Source: Theropithecus gelada
Taxonomy: Eukaryota > Chordata > Mammalia > Primates > Cercopithecidae
Assembly: GCF_003255815.1 (NCBI RefSeq)
Contig: NC_037672.1
Location: forward strand, 102,407,530-102,471,529
DNA length: 64,000 nucleotides
Reading direction: 5' to 3'
Below are positions 26,036 through 40,031 of the stretch, one piece after another (the stretch's first letter is position 1; each line of letters begins with the position of its first letter). Both the position numbers and the translations under genes were made by a program. The notes beneath the pieces were generated by a model. That model ran no database searches and was not told the DNA's origin. It was given only the letters and a program-made list of their open reading frames with translations.

Positions 26036-26211
26036 TGCCAATATTCATGGTAAAGAGAAGTTGGGGAAACGGTGACCTGCAGAGGAAATTCATCTATATC
26101 TGTCAAGATATCTCTAACTCCACATCAGATCTCACTCTTGAATCCAGACCCCCATTTACAACAGCTGAGGGACAACTTCCCCACATATGGATGTCACATA
26201 TGCAATTTCTT

Positions 26212-26582
26212 ATGGACTGAATGTCTGTCTTCCCCTCAAATGTGTATGTTGAAACCTTAACTTCCAATTTCGTGGTATTTGGAGATGGGATCTTTGGGAG
26301 GTACTTAGGGTTAAATGAGGGTGATGCCCTCGTGATGAGATTAATGCCCTTGTAAAAAGGAGACACCAGAGAGCTTGGTGTCTCTCTTTTTCTCCACATG
26401 TACTCAATGAGGGAAGGCCACGGGAGGATACACAGAGAAGGCAGCCATCAAAAAGCGAAGAAAAAAGCCCTCATCAGACACTGATCAGGACTTCTGGCCT
26501 TCAGAACTGTAAGAAAATAAATCTCTGTTGTTAAGCCACAAACTCTATGGTATTTTGTTATGACAGCCTAAGCTGACTAACA
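26212..26582 (+). mobile_element. MaLR LTR (MLT1A/MST-like), solo
   Basis: Starts 'tatggactgaatgtctgt' and continues 'cccctcaaatgtgtatgttgaaacc', 'ttgggaggtacttagggttaaatgaggg', 'gatgagattaatgcccttgtaaaaagg', 'gccttcagaactgtaagaaaataaatctctgttg', ending 'ctaagctgactaacacac'. The AATAAA within marks the LTR polyadenylation signal. Complete or nearly complete. Confidence 0.88.
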
Positions 26583-27149
26583 CACCCATCAAATGTACTG
26601 TGTCCAATTAGAGCAAATATCAGCCAGGCATACCTAAGTATGTCACCTTAGCTCCTGTCCCTGCTATGCTCCACATGTCACAGGCATTTGGCTTTATTTG
26701 TTAATTAGGACATGAGTTTCCCCATTTGTAAAGGGGACAGAGATCTCAAAGACAGACCTTGGTTGAGAAGCCGACCATGGAGTATGCCTATCCTACAGCA
26801 GAGCAGTCACGGATAGGCCTCCTCTCAGCTGACTCTGCAGGAAAGATCACTTGAAAGCAGCTCTAATGAGAGGCACACTTCTCCATGCAGACTCATAGTC
26901 TGAAATCTAAAAGTCATGATGCAGAACATCTGTTTTCTTCTATTAGGATACTGGGTGTCTGGATAGCACACAGAACTTCTTCAGCGCTCTCATTCTTCTG
27001 CTACCGAATCCATTAACTTTCATTTTTAAATCTCATCTATTGATGGATACTAACAGAAGCAGAACTGAGACAGTTAAACATCCCATTGACAGAAAGAGGT
27101 GCTTTGTTTTTTTAAGGGGCAGCACCTAAGAGTGGAGAAACTATTAGAG
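26583..27149. other. Unassigned DNA
   Basis: Contains a faint antisense-MIR-like word ('gtttccccatttgtaaaggg' near 26717) but no feature I would name. Confidence 0.35.
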
Positions 27150-27330
27150 AAAGAAAATGTTTGTATCCTGGTTTTTCTGCTAACTGGCAATGTTACCTTG
27201 AGCAAAATACTTAACTTTTCTTCAAGTTCCTAACTTCTCTAATATGTATAGTGATGAGAATGCCATCAGATAGTTTATATAAAAGTAACTTGGAAAAGAA
27301 AAAGCATAAGCTAGTATTACCAAAAGCAGA
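27150..27330 (-). mobile_element. MIR SINE remnant, antisense
   Basis: 'ctgctaactggcaatgttaccttgagcaaaatacttaacttttcttcaagttcc...gtatagtgatgagaatgcc' is a diverged antisense MIR core. Confidence 0.55.
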
Positions 27331-29114
27331 ATAGATAAATGCTTTGACAAATTCACTGTTTCACTCCAAAAATGTAATCACCACCTGATAATAATGTTGC
27401 TTTCAGATTCAGAAACTAGACAAGAGCTTCCTGTGTTCCCACTCTAGTATGATGTAGTTATTTTCCAGTTGTGCCAAATAAGTGCTTTGCCCTAGTATTG
27501 CAGACTTTTCAGTCAGTGAAAGTTTTGGTTATTATTTTCTCTAAAAATAAGAAAATAAAAACTTTGAAAAGTTTACTGAATTAGGTAACAACTTCTGCCA
27601 GATTTTATTTCTATTATTGTTTAGCTATCAAAACACAAGCTTTAAGAAATCTGGACACTTTATGAGCCAAGCCACTAAGTATAAACATTGACTGTTCGTG
27701 TGTATAGGTACCAACATACACATGAATCTGAAAGTTTACTTTGAATTGATTCTGAAGCACTTTTTGAAGTTCAATAAATGCCTTAGAAATCAGTTGGAAG
27801 TTCACAAATGGTAATAGTATTTAGCTCATTTCAATAGAAATTGTCTCATTAACATGCCAGCTGCTAAAAATGTATGAGCCCAGCCACGTCCTTTGCCTGC
27901 CTCAAGGAAAGAAACCCTACTTGCACAGTTTTGCTTCAAAAAACAATCCTTGTTTAAATTGTTAACAGTTGCTCCAGTGGTGGCCCATGGCAAGAAATTT
28001 AACCTTCTCTCCCTCCCTCCTATATGAGCATCTCCATACCCTTCAGCTAGCTTTTATATATTGTCAATGCAAAACACATTTTCTGACTGCATGTTAAACT
28101 ATTCCAACCAGCTTTAGCAATAGATACCCTCTTTGGTGTAGTGTTATAGTTTTCAACCTAAACCTCAGAACACAGAAGACCTAAGTCTTCTGTGAAATGA
28201 TCTCAAAAGCCTTAAAAGTGATGATCAATATGAGTGATAAGGTCAGAATATTCAGTAAAAGGATCACCCAGCATTAACTAAGCAACTCTTTTAGATTATA
28301 TACTCTATAAATATTTAATTAAGTTAAATGGAAATTTTTCAAATAATTTTCTTTTCACAGTTAAAAGGTTTCCTTCAAGGTAGATGCCTTAAGGGACAGG
28401 CTTTATTTCTGTATTTGATGACTTAGAACACTGGAATGTTTTGAAAAATATATAGAAGCTGCCTTGAATTAAAGCAATTTCAACAATGTAGTTTATACCA
28501 GAATTATAATTAATAATAAATATTTCCAAAAATTGTGATCAAATGGAATATTGAGATCTGCATTATTATAACCTAAGTGTATTAAATTTTAAGTTTTTAG
28601 AACTGCTCATTCAGTGCCAACATTGTTTATTCTGAGTCATTCTCTAAACTCATATTATAAAAATATAAAATCTCAATTACAGAGAACACAACATGAAAGA
28701 AAGAATATTTTAATTACACTTAAAAATTAAAATGCCAAGAAAGTTCTTCCCATTTCCTAGTTTTCTAAATAATAAATGCCACTGGTTAACATTTCAAAAT
28801 ACTGCATAAAACTGCTTTTGCTTTTTCTTGGAAAAACCGACTGTGAGTACATCTGAAACCTTCTTGACAAGTTCTCTGAAAGCAATTAGTGGCTTTCTTT
28901 TCTTAGTTATAATGTGAGGTTTCACAGAAAGTTTTCAAGTCTCCTGCTCCTGTCTTTTTTCTAATGCTTCAAATCCAAATGGCAAGTAGCCAGATTGCAC
29001 AGAGCTATTGAATGCAGAGAACAGGAATCTCTTCACATCTACAAACCAGCTCTGCCACTTCTGCTCCAGGCACCAAGGAATAAAAAGAGAGAGAAACAGG
29101 AAATGTAGAAGAAC
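27331..29114. other. Unique AT-rich DNA
   Basis: About 1.8 kb without a recognisable gene or repeat. Confidence 0.4.
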
Positions 29115-29325
29115 GTGACCTTAGGTTAAGCTAAGACTCCTTGAGTACTGCACCAAAAGCAAGATCTATCAAAAAAAAAAAAAAAAAAAAAAAAGGATAA
29201 ATTGGACTTCATCAAAATTAAAAACCCCCTCTTTTTTTTAAAAAAAGTGCCATTAAGAGAGTGAAATGCCACAGATTAGGAAGACAAGATTTGCAAATCA
29301 TATATTTGATAAAGAATGAACTTAA

Positions 29326-29644
<319 letters not shown>

Positions 29645-29958
29645 GATACATAAAGAAATCTTAAAACTCAATAAGAAAGAAATTTTAATTGGCAAAATAT
29701 TTGAACAGACACCTCCCCAAAGAATTCATGCTGACTGCAAATAAACAGATGAAAAGATGTTCAACATCATTAGTCATTAAGGAAATGAAAATTAAAACTG
29801 CACTGAGGTACCATGACACACCTATTAAGATGAATAAAATTTTAAAATTTACCATATCCAATGTCTATAAGAATGTGGAAGAACTAGAACCTCATACACT
29901 GCTGATGGAAATGTAAAACACTGCAACCGCTTTGGAAAACAGGTGGACAGTTTCTTAA

Positions 29959-30377
<419 letters not shown>

Positions 30378-30845
30378 TAGCAGCTTTATTTGTAATAGTC
30401 AAAAAAATTGAAAAAATCCAAAACTGTCAACATGTGAATGAATAAACAAATGGTACTTTATCCATGTAACAGGCTACTGCTCTACAATACAAAAGAATGA
30501 ACTATTGGCACAATAATATAGATGAATCTCAAAATAAGTGTAATAAGTGAAAGAAACTAGACAAAAAAGAAGACATATTATATGATCCTATTTATATAAA
30601 ATTCTAGAAAATGCAAAGTAATCTATAGTAACAAAAACCAGACGAGTGGTTGCCTGGAAAAGGGGAAAGAGAGTGAGGAAGATGGGGTGTAACGAGAAGA
30701 AAGGATTACAACAAGGCATAAGAAAACTCTTGGGAGTAATGAATATGTTAATTATCTTGTGATATTTCATGGATAGATACATAACCTTTAAATATATGCA
30801 GTATAATGTATGTCACTTATATTTCAATAAAGTTGTACTTTAAAA

Positions 30846-33479
30846 AAGAAAGAAAAGGAAAGAAAGAAAGGGAAAAGAACACTCTCTCCAAAGACACTGT
30901 TAGAGTACCATGTAAGAAGAAATAAACCAAGCTGCCTACTCTTGGCACACACTGAATTTCCTTTCCCTTCTCATATTATCTGTAAATTTATGAACTATCA
31001 ATGAAACTATGTAGTCTTCATTAATAATATACATGCAAAAGGCAGCAAAACAATTAGCCACTCTTCTCCCTACTTGCCCAGAGAATAACAAGGTCTAATG
31101 AGAAGCAAAGCATACAGATTTGATTTCCAATGTTTCCCTTCTCTGGGAGCATGGGCAGGTAAAACATGCTTAGACCTTGGAAAACGCTTGCTTAGTAGGC
31201 TTGACTAGGGAACAGATGCATGATTTTTTTTTTTTGCCACCAACTTCTGCACCAGTTATCTGTTGTCTTGAAGACTGGATGGCCATGTCCGTGAAGCAGA
31301 TGGATCAGTTCTATCCTATTTCCAGTTAGATTTGATACTCACTGATAAAATAAACATTTCCTCCTTGCCGAGCATTCTTGTTCACATGTGTTCATTTGGC
31401 ATTTTACCTGCTTACAAGATGTTCTAACAACATTGGTGCCAAGTCATAACAGTTCCACTCCAGGAGCCTAGGAGTCTTCAAGATATTATTTAAGTCTGCC
31501 CCGATCCCTCCCCAATGATGAAGATGACGATAAAGCTTTAGACTCCCTATAATAAATTTTTGATATTTTTCAGATAAGTTCAGTTTAAGATATTTTAATG
31601 AAGATATCAGTTTTGACACCCTCAGTGTACAGTGAAGACCAGCTCGTTCCCATTTTTGTTTCTCCCCTACCGAAGGTGCCAATGGCTTTAATTAAAAGGA
31701 AGGGGCTGCTTGCCAACTGGAGCTGCCTCATGTGCTCTGTGAAGCTGCCCACCATAGCTGGTGGGCCAAAGACCCAGGCTGTATCCTGGAGTGTGACTTT
31801 TGGCTCCTGCCAGAATTCACACCACCTGAAAAGCAGCAGAAGAGAGCCAAGATGTCTGTAGCATGTGGAGCTATGTTCTTGGCACAAGTGCAGTTCAGTT
31901 TATATCAATTAATGTTGTCTATATAGAGTATTTCTGCATATACAAATAGGCAGTTCATACAACCTTGTTAGACACAATAATAGTTTGTACTGAAAATTGA
32001 CCCAGAGCTGAATTCTGCCAGTTATCCCATGATTAATTCACTGTACTGGCATAGAAAACACAGCCTTAGCTGTACCGTTGGCTTCAGGTTGAGAATCAGC
32101 CTACCAGGAGCTCTACCAGCATGGTTCATCTATTTAATAGAAAGTGAATCTGGAGGTTCTGAATATCTTTCAGACATTCCTAACATACATTAAATGGGAA
32201 TAAAGCACAGTACAAGCAATGATTCTTCCTATCCCCTGCAGAGCTGTGGGTGCTTTTTTGTCATCCTTAAAAGGTTTAGGATATGTAACCAACCCACGCT
32301 CCCTGGATCCTTGGGGTTTCCAGTGTGCAAACACACTCCAAGGACCACAGTGCCAACAATGGCCAAATTCCCTGGGATTCCTACCAGCCAAAGGATTTGA
32401 AAACAACCAGTTTGTCTTTAGAAATATCATGAGTATAGTGCTACTCAAAAAATGAGCTTTGGTTTCCTATATTTCTTCCCTTTCCAATACTGGTAGTATG
32501 AGCTTGCTAAATGTTCCTCCTCAGCCTGAAGGTAAAAGGATTCTTAGAAACTTCCCAGACCAATTTAACATGTCTCCAACCGAAATTTTCGAAACAAAGT
32601 CGTATTTTAATATTTTAAAAAACTACCCAGTTCATATTTACTTGAATTACTGCTGATTTTAGACTAAATTGAAATATTGAATATTTGGCTACTCTTTGTC
32701 TCCTACTATTTTTTTTTAAATTACATATTTGCCAAGGTGAAAGTTCTCAAGTTTTTTTTTTTAAATATTTGGTGCACTTACTGAGAAAATACCAATTATT
32801 ATGCTATTACTATGAGGTGCAAGATTAAAACTCTGATTTTTTTCCACTTGTTAAGGAATTGGAAATTTTCTTTGTTGACAAAAGCAATTTTTGAAAGTGA
32901 AAACCAAGCAAGAGTTGATGCATTTTACAGAGTATGTGTCTCCAAGCAGCTGGCATAAGAGTAGTAAAGTCGTATAGTTACAGTTGTGTTCCTTCTTATT
33001 CAGGCATTTCCTAATATATCAAAACAGCTGTTTACATAGTGAAAAGGTTCACACTGGCAGAGTCTAAGAGTTCGTTCTGACTGTACTTGGAAAGAAGTGG
33101 GTGCTGAGATAGGCTAGTAGTTGGAGTGTGCAACACAGGTGCCCCTGCTATTCAGTTATCAAGTATTTTTAACCTCATCCCAGATTATAAACTGTAATTG
33201 GTAATAAATTCATAGTACTTTTTTCTTCCCCCATCGTACCATGTTATACACGGCCACCTTAGAGGATACTCGTCATGGGCTAGATAGTGAAGGGGAGAAA
33301 AAGACAAAATCCTCCCTTGAAAACAGGAAACAGGAACATGACAAGGACATAAGTTGATTCACTGTGGCATTATTACTTCGCCCCATTTCTTAATTTTTTA
33401 TCTCTTTTACCTTTGAGACCTTGAGGCTTTCGTTGCATTTCTTCATCACAATATAAGAAAGTCACAATTGAGGCTGGTA
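30846..33479. other. Unique DNA, no recognised gene
   Basis: Starts with a short GAAA-rich tail (30846-30872). Several overlapping frames between 31400 and 31930 and 32170-32460 reach 60-100 codons on both strands, but none shows a domain I recognise and no single frame is dominant. No processed-pseudogene hallmarks (poly(A) plus TSD) were found. Confidence 0.4.
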
Positions 33480-33720
33480 ATAATAACAGTTACCATGAGC
33501 TGAACACCTGCTGTGTCAGGTCCTGCATTAGCATTTTGCCCATAAATCCATACAATCCATCATCTTCACAACAATCCTCCATGATAAGTATTATTACCCC
33601 TATTTTATGCACAAGGAACCTGATGTTCAGAGAGGACAAATTATTTACCAACAGACATACACAACTAAGTGGCAGAGTGGAGCTTCAAACACAGGACTCT
33701 CTTCCTCCAAAGCCAGTGTT
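33480..33720 (+). mobile_element. MIR SINE, near full length
   Basis: 'taacagttaccatgagctgaacacctgctgtgtcaggtcctgc', 'attattacccctattttatgcacaaggaacctgatgttcagag' and 'aagtggcagagtggagcttcaaacacaggac' follow the sense MIR consensus in order. Confidence 0.85.
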
Positions 33721-33849
33721 GGTTCTATTACGCATTATGGTGTTCCTTCTAGAAAAGTTATAAGGGCTATTGAACTTTCCTTGAGAGTCAGCATGTTCAC
33801 TCTATTTCTGCCACAGCTTGCTTTATGAAGCAACCAGCCATTCCCCACT

Positions 33850-34503
33850 GTTGAGGGTGAATCCTAATTATTTTCACATGGTTATGTTTGCCAATATAGC
33901 AATAATACCCCCAAGCATGGCTAATCAAGATGTGGCTTGTTTCTTACCAGAAAAAAATGGCTCTGGAATTCAGGATCTAGTGAATTCTTATAAGTTGGAC
34001 TTTCTTATACAGAAACAAGGCATAGTCACTCTTGACAGTTTCCAGTTCTCTGCCTCCTACCAGTTCCTCAATGGGATTGATCCAGATGTTTGCCTTATGC
34101 AATAACAACTTCCTGGTGACCCCTTCCTCATGGGACAGCTAGGTACAACCTACTTGACTGTCCCCACAGATCTCCCACTCTGTTCAGATATGTCACAGTG
34201 ACCACTTCTCAGTCATAGCAGGACGTACTGGAACTCATGCCTGCTTGCTTTAAACCCACCAATTAGAACTTCCCCTGGGAAACCTGTTTGGGTAACACCC
34301 TGAATCCCAATAAAGGCTTTGGCCCTTTGGTCCCTCCTCTCTCTCTTGCTCTCCACCTGCTAGTTGAGCATGTGTGTCCCAGACCCCACTGGTCCTACAA
34401 GACGTATTGCCCTCTTCTCTCTAAAATCGGTAAGTAGTAAAAATCTCTTCTGTTATTTTATGTGTTTGTTGTGCTACCACCTCTGTCTCACTTGACTAAC
34501 ACA
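33850..34503 (+). mobile_element. Probable solo LTR of a retrovirus-like element
   Basis: The stretch begins near a TG ('tgttgagggtg') and ends near a CA ('actaacaca'). Near 34309 'cccaataaaggctttggcc' looks like an LTR polyadenylation signal, followed by a CT-rich R/U5-like region ('ctcctctctctcttgctc') and 'tgtgtcccagaccccactgg'. This arrangement fits an old ERV LTR. I cannot name the family, and no TSD or internal retroviral sequence was found. Confidence 0.45.
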
Positions 34504-36651
34504 TCTGAACCTAACTCTCCTTCTGATCACTGCTGTTCTGGAAGGTGGCTGTCTTGGTAGGGATAAACTGGGCACAGATCAGACAAGAACCACAGTGCAT
34601 CCGATGGCATAAACAAGTTTTCTAGGAGAGGGACGCCTGGTCACAGCTCAGATACTTAGGTGTTAGGCCATCTGCCAGGATAAAGAAGAATCCTGTGAAA
34701 GCCACATTGTAAAAATCAGCTATGATCACCCCTAGAACCCCATCAGGGCAAGGCTAGAGCTTATAGCCACTCTCTAGAGAAGACCTCAAGACTGAATTAA
34801 GAGTAAATACAAGAGAGAATATAGTCTGGAACAGGCCAGACATAGTTGGAAGAGAAAGATGGATGAAGATAAACAGGCCAATTTTTAAAGTTACTATTAC
34901 AATGATGGAGACATTTCTCAGGCAATCCTAGAGTTTGTTTTGCTTAAACAAAGTGATGATATAAATTTCTTAGTAAGTCAGGAAAAAAACCCTCTGGATT
35001 TAGGGCAGGGAGATAGATTCAGGACAGGGACACTTCAGCAAAAACTGTTGTAGCTGAATTCTCTGTTCTCTATCAATTCTATCTATTGTCTTCAGACTAA
35101 TTTATAGCTAATATAGTAATACAATTTTTGTCATACTCAAAAGTGTTATTACTAGAAGAAAACCATGTATTTCTGAGTGTTGTGATAAAAGGGTTTTATT
35201 TTCACACCAGTGAACTCAGTCATGTGGCTTCTGAGAAGGAAACACCAGAGTTCACTTCCTCCCCTCCTCAAAAGAAAAAAATAATGGGTTCAAAAATTTG
35301 GAATCAAAGGCAAGAAATCTCAGAGAAAATAAAACAATTGTGAATGAAGAACCCTAATACAGTTTTGTGTATTTTAAGACAGGACCTATAAACTTGCTTT
35401 AAATCTTGTTCTTCATGTGCTTAAACTATTTCCCACGAAGTTCAGAAGCAAGCTTCAACTCCTTTTCCTCTTTTTCATGTGCTTGCCAAACCCTCAAATA
35501 CACCACATCAGACACGCAGACAGGTGGACGTGATTCCCTGAACACAGTAATTGATAGAGTTTAACAAGGAAGTCTTCCTTTCCTCTTAAAGTGTACAAGT
35601 ATGTGTTACTAAAAGGAACCATGGCTCTCAGGCAAGATAAGACACAGATGGTAAATCTTGGAAGATGAAGAAATGGAAGAAATAGGTCCAATGCAACATA
35701 ATACAATAGCTATGAGTACCAAGCCCTTGTGCTGTCTTAGGTTGTACAAGGGAATCTCTGTGACCTCCCTAACTTAGGATCCCAACAGCCTTTCAATCTT
35801 GGCATATGTGGAGACATCTGAGACCACATTATGTCCTGGTATGGTTCCCACAATTATCCACACTCCCTTTACAGGCTCCTTCTTGTATCCTTCTTGTTTC
35901 CATTAGCTCCTTCTAAAGCAGTATTACCCCCACTAGAGGGCAGGAAATGGCATGAAGAACCAGTAGAACTCTATTAATGGAGGTCAAAGTTTTGATAGTG
36001 AAGAATGAGAATTAGAAAACAATCTCTTGTGTCCACAGGTTCTGTGGCCCTAATTAATACATATAATGGAGAAATGGATCCCACTTGAGTCCCAGAGCTA
36101 TTAAAAATCATTCTAAATTATAACTTTTTGACCCAAACTTTTCCAAGCAGTTATTTTATTTGGTAAATCTATTCTTTCTCCAGAACTCTAAGCAATACCT
36201 TTGAGTAGGCTGTCTTATGCACATATGCAAGACCACTCACGTTTGTGATAAAATGTTGCTTTTATTTATTATAACATCCATCCATTCCAGGAAAAGAAAA
36301 AAAGCAAAGTAAAAGTTGGAATTTACAAATGATGTTGTGCTTTTCTTTTCATGGGACAAGTTCTAAGATTTTAAAAGAGTGAACAAGGTTTTGCTGCAAG
36401 TAATGCATTTATCCAATCTCACCACAAAATGAGAGAACATGGTGTTCAGGTATGATAGGATTGAAAAAAAAGAAAGAAGCTATAATTGCATGTTTTAGAA
36501 TTGACTCCAACCTAAAGTATTTGTGAAGCCTTGATCATTTAAAAACAAATGGTGTCCTTGATTCAGGGCTTGATTTTTTAAAAATCTATACTACGTGAGC
36601 CCTTGGAGTATATAGATTAGTTGCCCTTTCCTTATAATATGAAACTACTGT
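34504..36651. other. Unique DNA with one CTCF-like motif
   Basis: No gene or repeat I can name. The stretch includes the CTCF-like word at 35930-35944 described separately. Confidence 0.4.
35930..35944 (+). promoter_or_regulatory. CTCF-like core motif
   Basis: ccactagagggcagg matches the degenerate CTCF core CCASYAGRKGGCRSY at 14 of 15 positions. It is not inside a repeat I recognise. Roughly one half such match per 64 kb is expected by chance at one mismatch, so occupancy is a hypothesis. Confidence 0.45.
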
Positions 36652-36701
36652 TTCTATTCTATTCTATTCTATTCTATTCTATTCTATTCTATTCTATTCT
36701 A
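36652..36701. repeat. (ATTCT)10 pentanucleotide microsatellite
   Basis: About ten uninterrupted ATTCT/TTCTA units. The unit is that of the human SCA10 repeat, but nothing in the flanks shows this is the ATXN10 locus. Confidence 0.93.
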
Positions 36702-38059
36702 ATTTCTCAGAGGTTAACAACCACACTGTCACGTGTGGTTGCCTCCCCACCTACTCCTGTACAGGGTTAAGTACCTACTGATTTCTGACTGGGGTTTGGG
36801 TTTTTTTTAAGATCAAATGTATTTTATCTGAGAGGTCAGAGTGTGGTAATACAGCTACAGCCTGGGCATTCCCAGCAGGTGGAAGGTAACATCAACACAT
36901 TTTGTCTACAGAGCCAAGCATGAAGAAAAACTACAATTAGCTTTTGCTGCTTTTCTGCAGAATCTGCATTTGCATTTTAAATTACATTTTGGTGTATTCA
37001 TTTTCATCTTTCTTTTGGCTTTTAAAGCTTGAACAGAGACTCCTGACAAAAACACTGCCTAAGATTGGCATTTATTAGGGGAAAAAAAAACACATCCACA
37101 TGATTTTTTTTCTAAAATCTTCCTTTGAGATTAGTTATTTCAGAAAGTCACGTTGACAGGCAGATGGAGAGAGAGATGCAAGATGGTTTCAGAGATTCTA
37201 GGAATCTCAACGCCTGGATTTTCATTTTAACATTTCAATTTCTTACTAGTCAGTAAGTTTCTCTGGCTGACTATATTAAAATGTGTACTACTGTAATATA
37301 TATTAAACTTGCTCTCCTGGTACATGCTGACAATTACACAGTTTATCACACCAATAAGTTTTTTGAAACAGAATCAAAATTTTTTGTCTCTTAAATCCTT
37401 GTAGAGATGCTCTTTCTACAAATATGTTAGGCTCTCTCTGTTATCTCTCCTCTTGAGTAGCCTAAATATTATCGATTGGTGATAGCCTTCTCCCTAAGTG
37501 GTCACTGGGTGTTAAAATATAAAGTGAAATAAAAATTCACATAAATCAGATTGTGAGTTTATTCTTCCTTCTTTGAAAGGGGCCAGTGACTCCGATATTA
37601 AATGATTAACACACTTGACATTCTCTTGGAATCTTAATCCCATGACTTTATGGATGGCTAAACCCCAAAACACCTTACTTTTAATTTTGTTATTAAAGGA
37701 CAGATGTTAAAAGAAAAAAACTAAAGATTGAGCCATGTAACAAAGGAGAATAGAAAAATAGTACAACCAAACTGTCAGTCTTCTAAAGGAGATATTAACA
37801 TTAAAATGTACTGTTATGATTGACTCAAGTGGACTTAAAGTTTGATACTGTTGGATATTTCTAATTCTCTACATCTTATTGGTATACCTTATTAGTACAT
37901 GTCTGAGCAGATACTAGTCAATATTTCTCCAGCTCTCAATGGTTTTTTGCAATAGTTTCTTGTGGTGCAATAATAATAAAACTTGTTTAGGATTGAAGCA
38001 CTTTTACATGCATGCATTTAAAAATATTGAATATAAATAGCACTGAATATAATTAGCAT
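36702..38059. other. Unique DNA
   Basis: No gene or nameable repeat. A consensus octamer ATTTGCAT lies at 36968-36975; such a word is expected about twice per window by chance. Confidence 0.4.
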
Positions 38060-39230
38060 TTGTGAAAAACACAGATAAGACCCTTGTCTCAAAAAGTTTA
38101 CTTTCCATTTGCCAAAAGGTTGGTAGGAAATAAATGAACAAAATCATTTCAGGGAATTATAAGTGCTATGAAAAATAAAGTACAATGAGGAAGTAGAACG
38201 ACTTGAGGATGGTGAAGCTAATTCAGACTGAGTGATCAGAAAGGTCCATTGATATTGTAACACTTCAGCTCCATGACAAGGACACAAGTATGAAAAGGTC
38301 TGGGGTCAGAATTTGGGTAGAGACTGTGACATGTGTCAAGGTGTTGGCACAGGAACAAGCTTGGCATGTTCAGAGAAGCCACAGCAGCTCAGGGGCAGCA
38401 AGCAAAAGGGAAAATAGAAGGCGATGAACTCCAAGATAGGGGAAAGAATTACACTTTTATGGCATGAGAGGCTATGGGGCTATCCATTTCCGTGACATAT
38501 ATCCAAACTTAGTGTCTTAAAACAAACATCTTCTTTTGCTCACAATTTAGAGTTCAGCAATATGGGAAAGTTCATCCGGACATTTATCTCTGATGCAGGT
38601 AGTATTACTGGGGCAACTGAAGCTGCAAAACTAGGTGATTTCATTCAATGTCTGTTCCCTTGGTGCTCTTTCTTCACATGGCATCTCCTATTCTAGGCAT
38701 TTTCTACATGGCGTGCTCTTCTCACAAGTTGGTATCATGGCCGTCTTGTGGCTGTCTCTAACTACCGTTAGACTTATGTGACGACTGGTTTCCCCTAGAG
38801 CAGGCCTTGACCCAAGCTCCAAGCATTCTTACGACCTCTCCTGGAAGTCTCAGAACATCACTCCTGCCACTTTGTCCTTTTTGGTTAATCTTACAAGGCA
38901 TTAAGGCCAGCCCAGATTCAAAGGGAAGAAAGTCAGACATTTCTCTTTTCTATGCGAATGTCAAAGAATGTATGGCCATCTTGAAGCTGCCTCAGACGCC
39001 ATGGTAGGTAATCTGCATTTTATTCTAAGTGTTATGGGAAGTGGCTGGAGACTTTTCAACATGGAAATTACATGATTTTATTTTTGTTTTTAAAAGTCCA
39101 TTTTGGCTGCTAGATAGAGAATAAATTGAATGAGGACAAGAGAAGAAGCAGGGTAACCAGTTAGAGGTGATTATAGTTTTCTGGATGGCCTACAGTGGAA
39201 TCATAGCAGTGGAGAAGGAGAAAGTAAATA
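38060..39230 (+). mobile_element. L2 LINE 3' fragment, split by an LTR
   Basis: Left part (38060-38465): 'gataagacccttgtctcaaaaagtttac', 'aattataagtgctatgaaaaataaagtacaatgagg', 'agagaagccacagcagctcagggg'. Right part (39004-39230): 'gtaatctgcattttattctaagtgttatgggaag', 'gtccattttggctgctagatagag'. The two are consecutive in the L2 3' consensus, so the piece between is a later insertion. Confidence 0.75.
38466..39003 (-). mobile_element. MaLR/MLT-like LTR inserted in an L2, antisense
   Basis: 'ccaaacttagtgtcttaaaacaaacatc' at the start is the antisense of a typical MaLR LTR 3' end; further on 'ttcttcacatggcatctcc', 'gactggtttcccctagagcagg' and 'ggaagtctcagaacatcactcctgcca' match the same old LTR group. 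It interrupts an otherwise continuous L2. The family name is uncertain. Confidence 0.6.
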
Positions 39231-40031
39231 TGGGCTACATCTTAATGGACCTGTAGTTGGTTAGGTTTGGGGGAGAAGAAAAAAAACAGGATGACTCCAA
39301 AGGTTTTAATGAGGACTTGGAAGGATTGTGGTACTATTTACTGAGACAGGAAAAAAGGGGTAAAGTTATTTACATGTCTCATATAATTGTCCCAGCAGCT
39401 CTCTAACAAAGAGGTTCAGTTAGTTATGTGGTAGGCCTTATTATCCTCAATCTTTCCTCAGGTGAGAACAGTGGGGTTCTTAAAGAACAGAAGGAAAAGA
39501 GGGAAGGGAGAGGGAAGGAGAGGGGCAGGAGCAGGAGAGGGAATAAAGAAAGTCTTTCCTAAAACACTTAACTAGATAATGGGAGTACTGGTCTATAATA
39601 AGTTCTGTTATCTAGCCAACACATCTTCCCATTATACAACATAGTTAACTGCCAATCATTAGTATAACAAGCTGAGTTTTAAATCATCTATTCTTATTAT
39701 AAACCTACCCAAAGAATGTTTCCCTCTGGGTAAAACAGGAACAATGAAGATGAACACAAGGTAAAGATATGTTCTTAGTCATTACAGAACTTAAACAGTA
39801 GAATGACTAAACCTTTTCAAGGTTCCCAACATTTAGATCTAATTGATTTGGATTTTATGTCTGATAAACATCACCTTCTAAAGATGAAATTTTAAATTGA
39901 GAAAAGTGAACAGAGGGGGTTGGAAGTTCTAGTTCTTATTTTTTCTGCCTTTGGCTTAATTAAGTTTATCAAATTTTCTTAAACTCTGTGCTTTAATTTT
40001 TCTTATCAAAACATTACTTTTATTAACCATA
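39231..40031. other. Unassigned DNA with a GA-rich, G4-capable tract
   Basis: No gene seen. A purine tract at 39480-39545 contains G-runs at 39501-39525 (GGG, GGG, GGG, GGGG with loops of 2, 3 and 7) that fit the G4 rule. Confidence 0.45.

Noticed and set aside
31404..31926. Cluster of overlapping frames on both strands
   Set aside because: Several frames of similar length on both strands with no recognised motif; no sign of a processed pseudogene or exon boundaries.
36968..36975. Consensus octamer ATTTGCAT
   Set aside because: About two such 8-mers are expected by chance in 64 kb on both strands.
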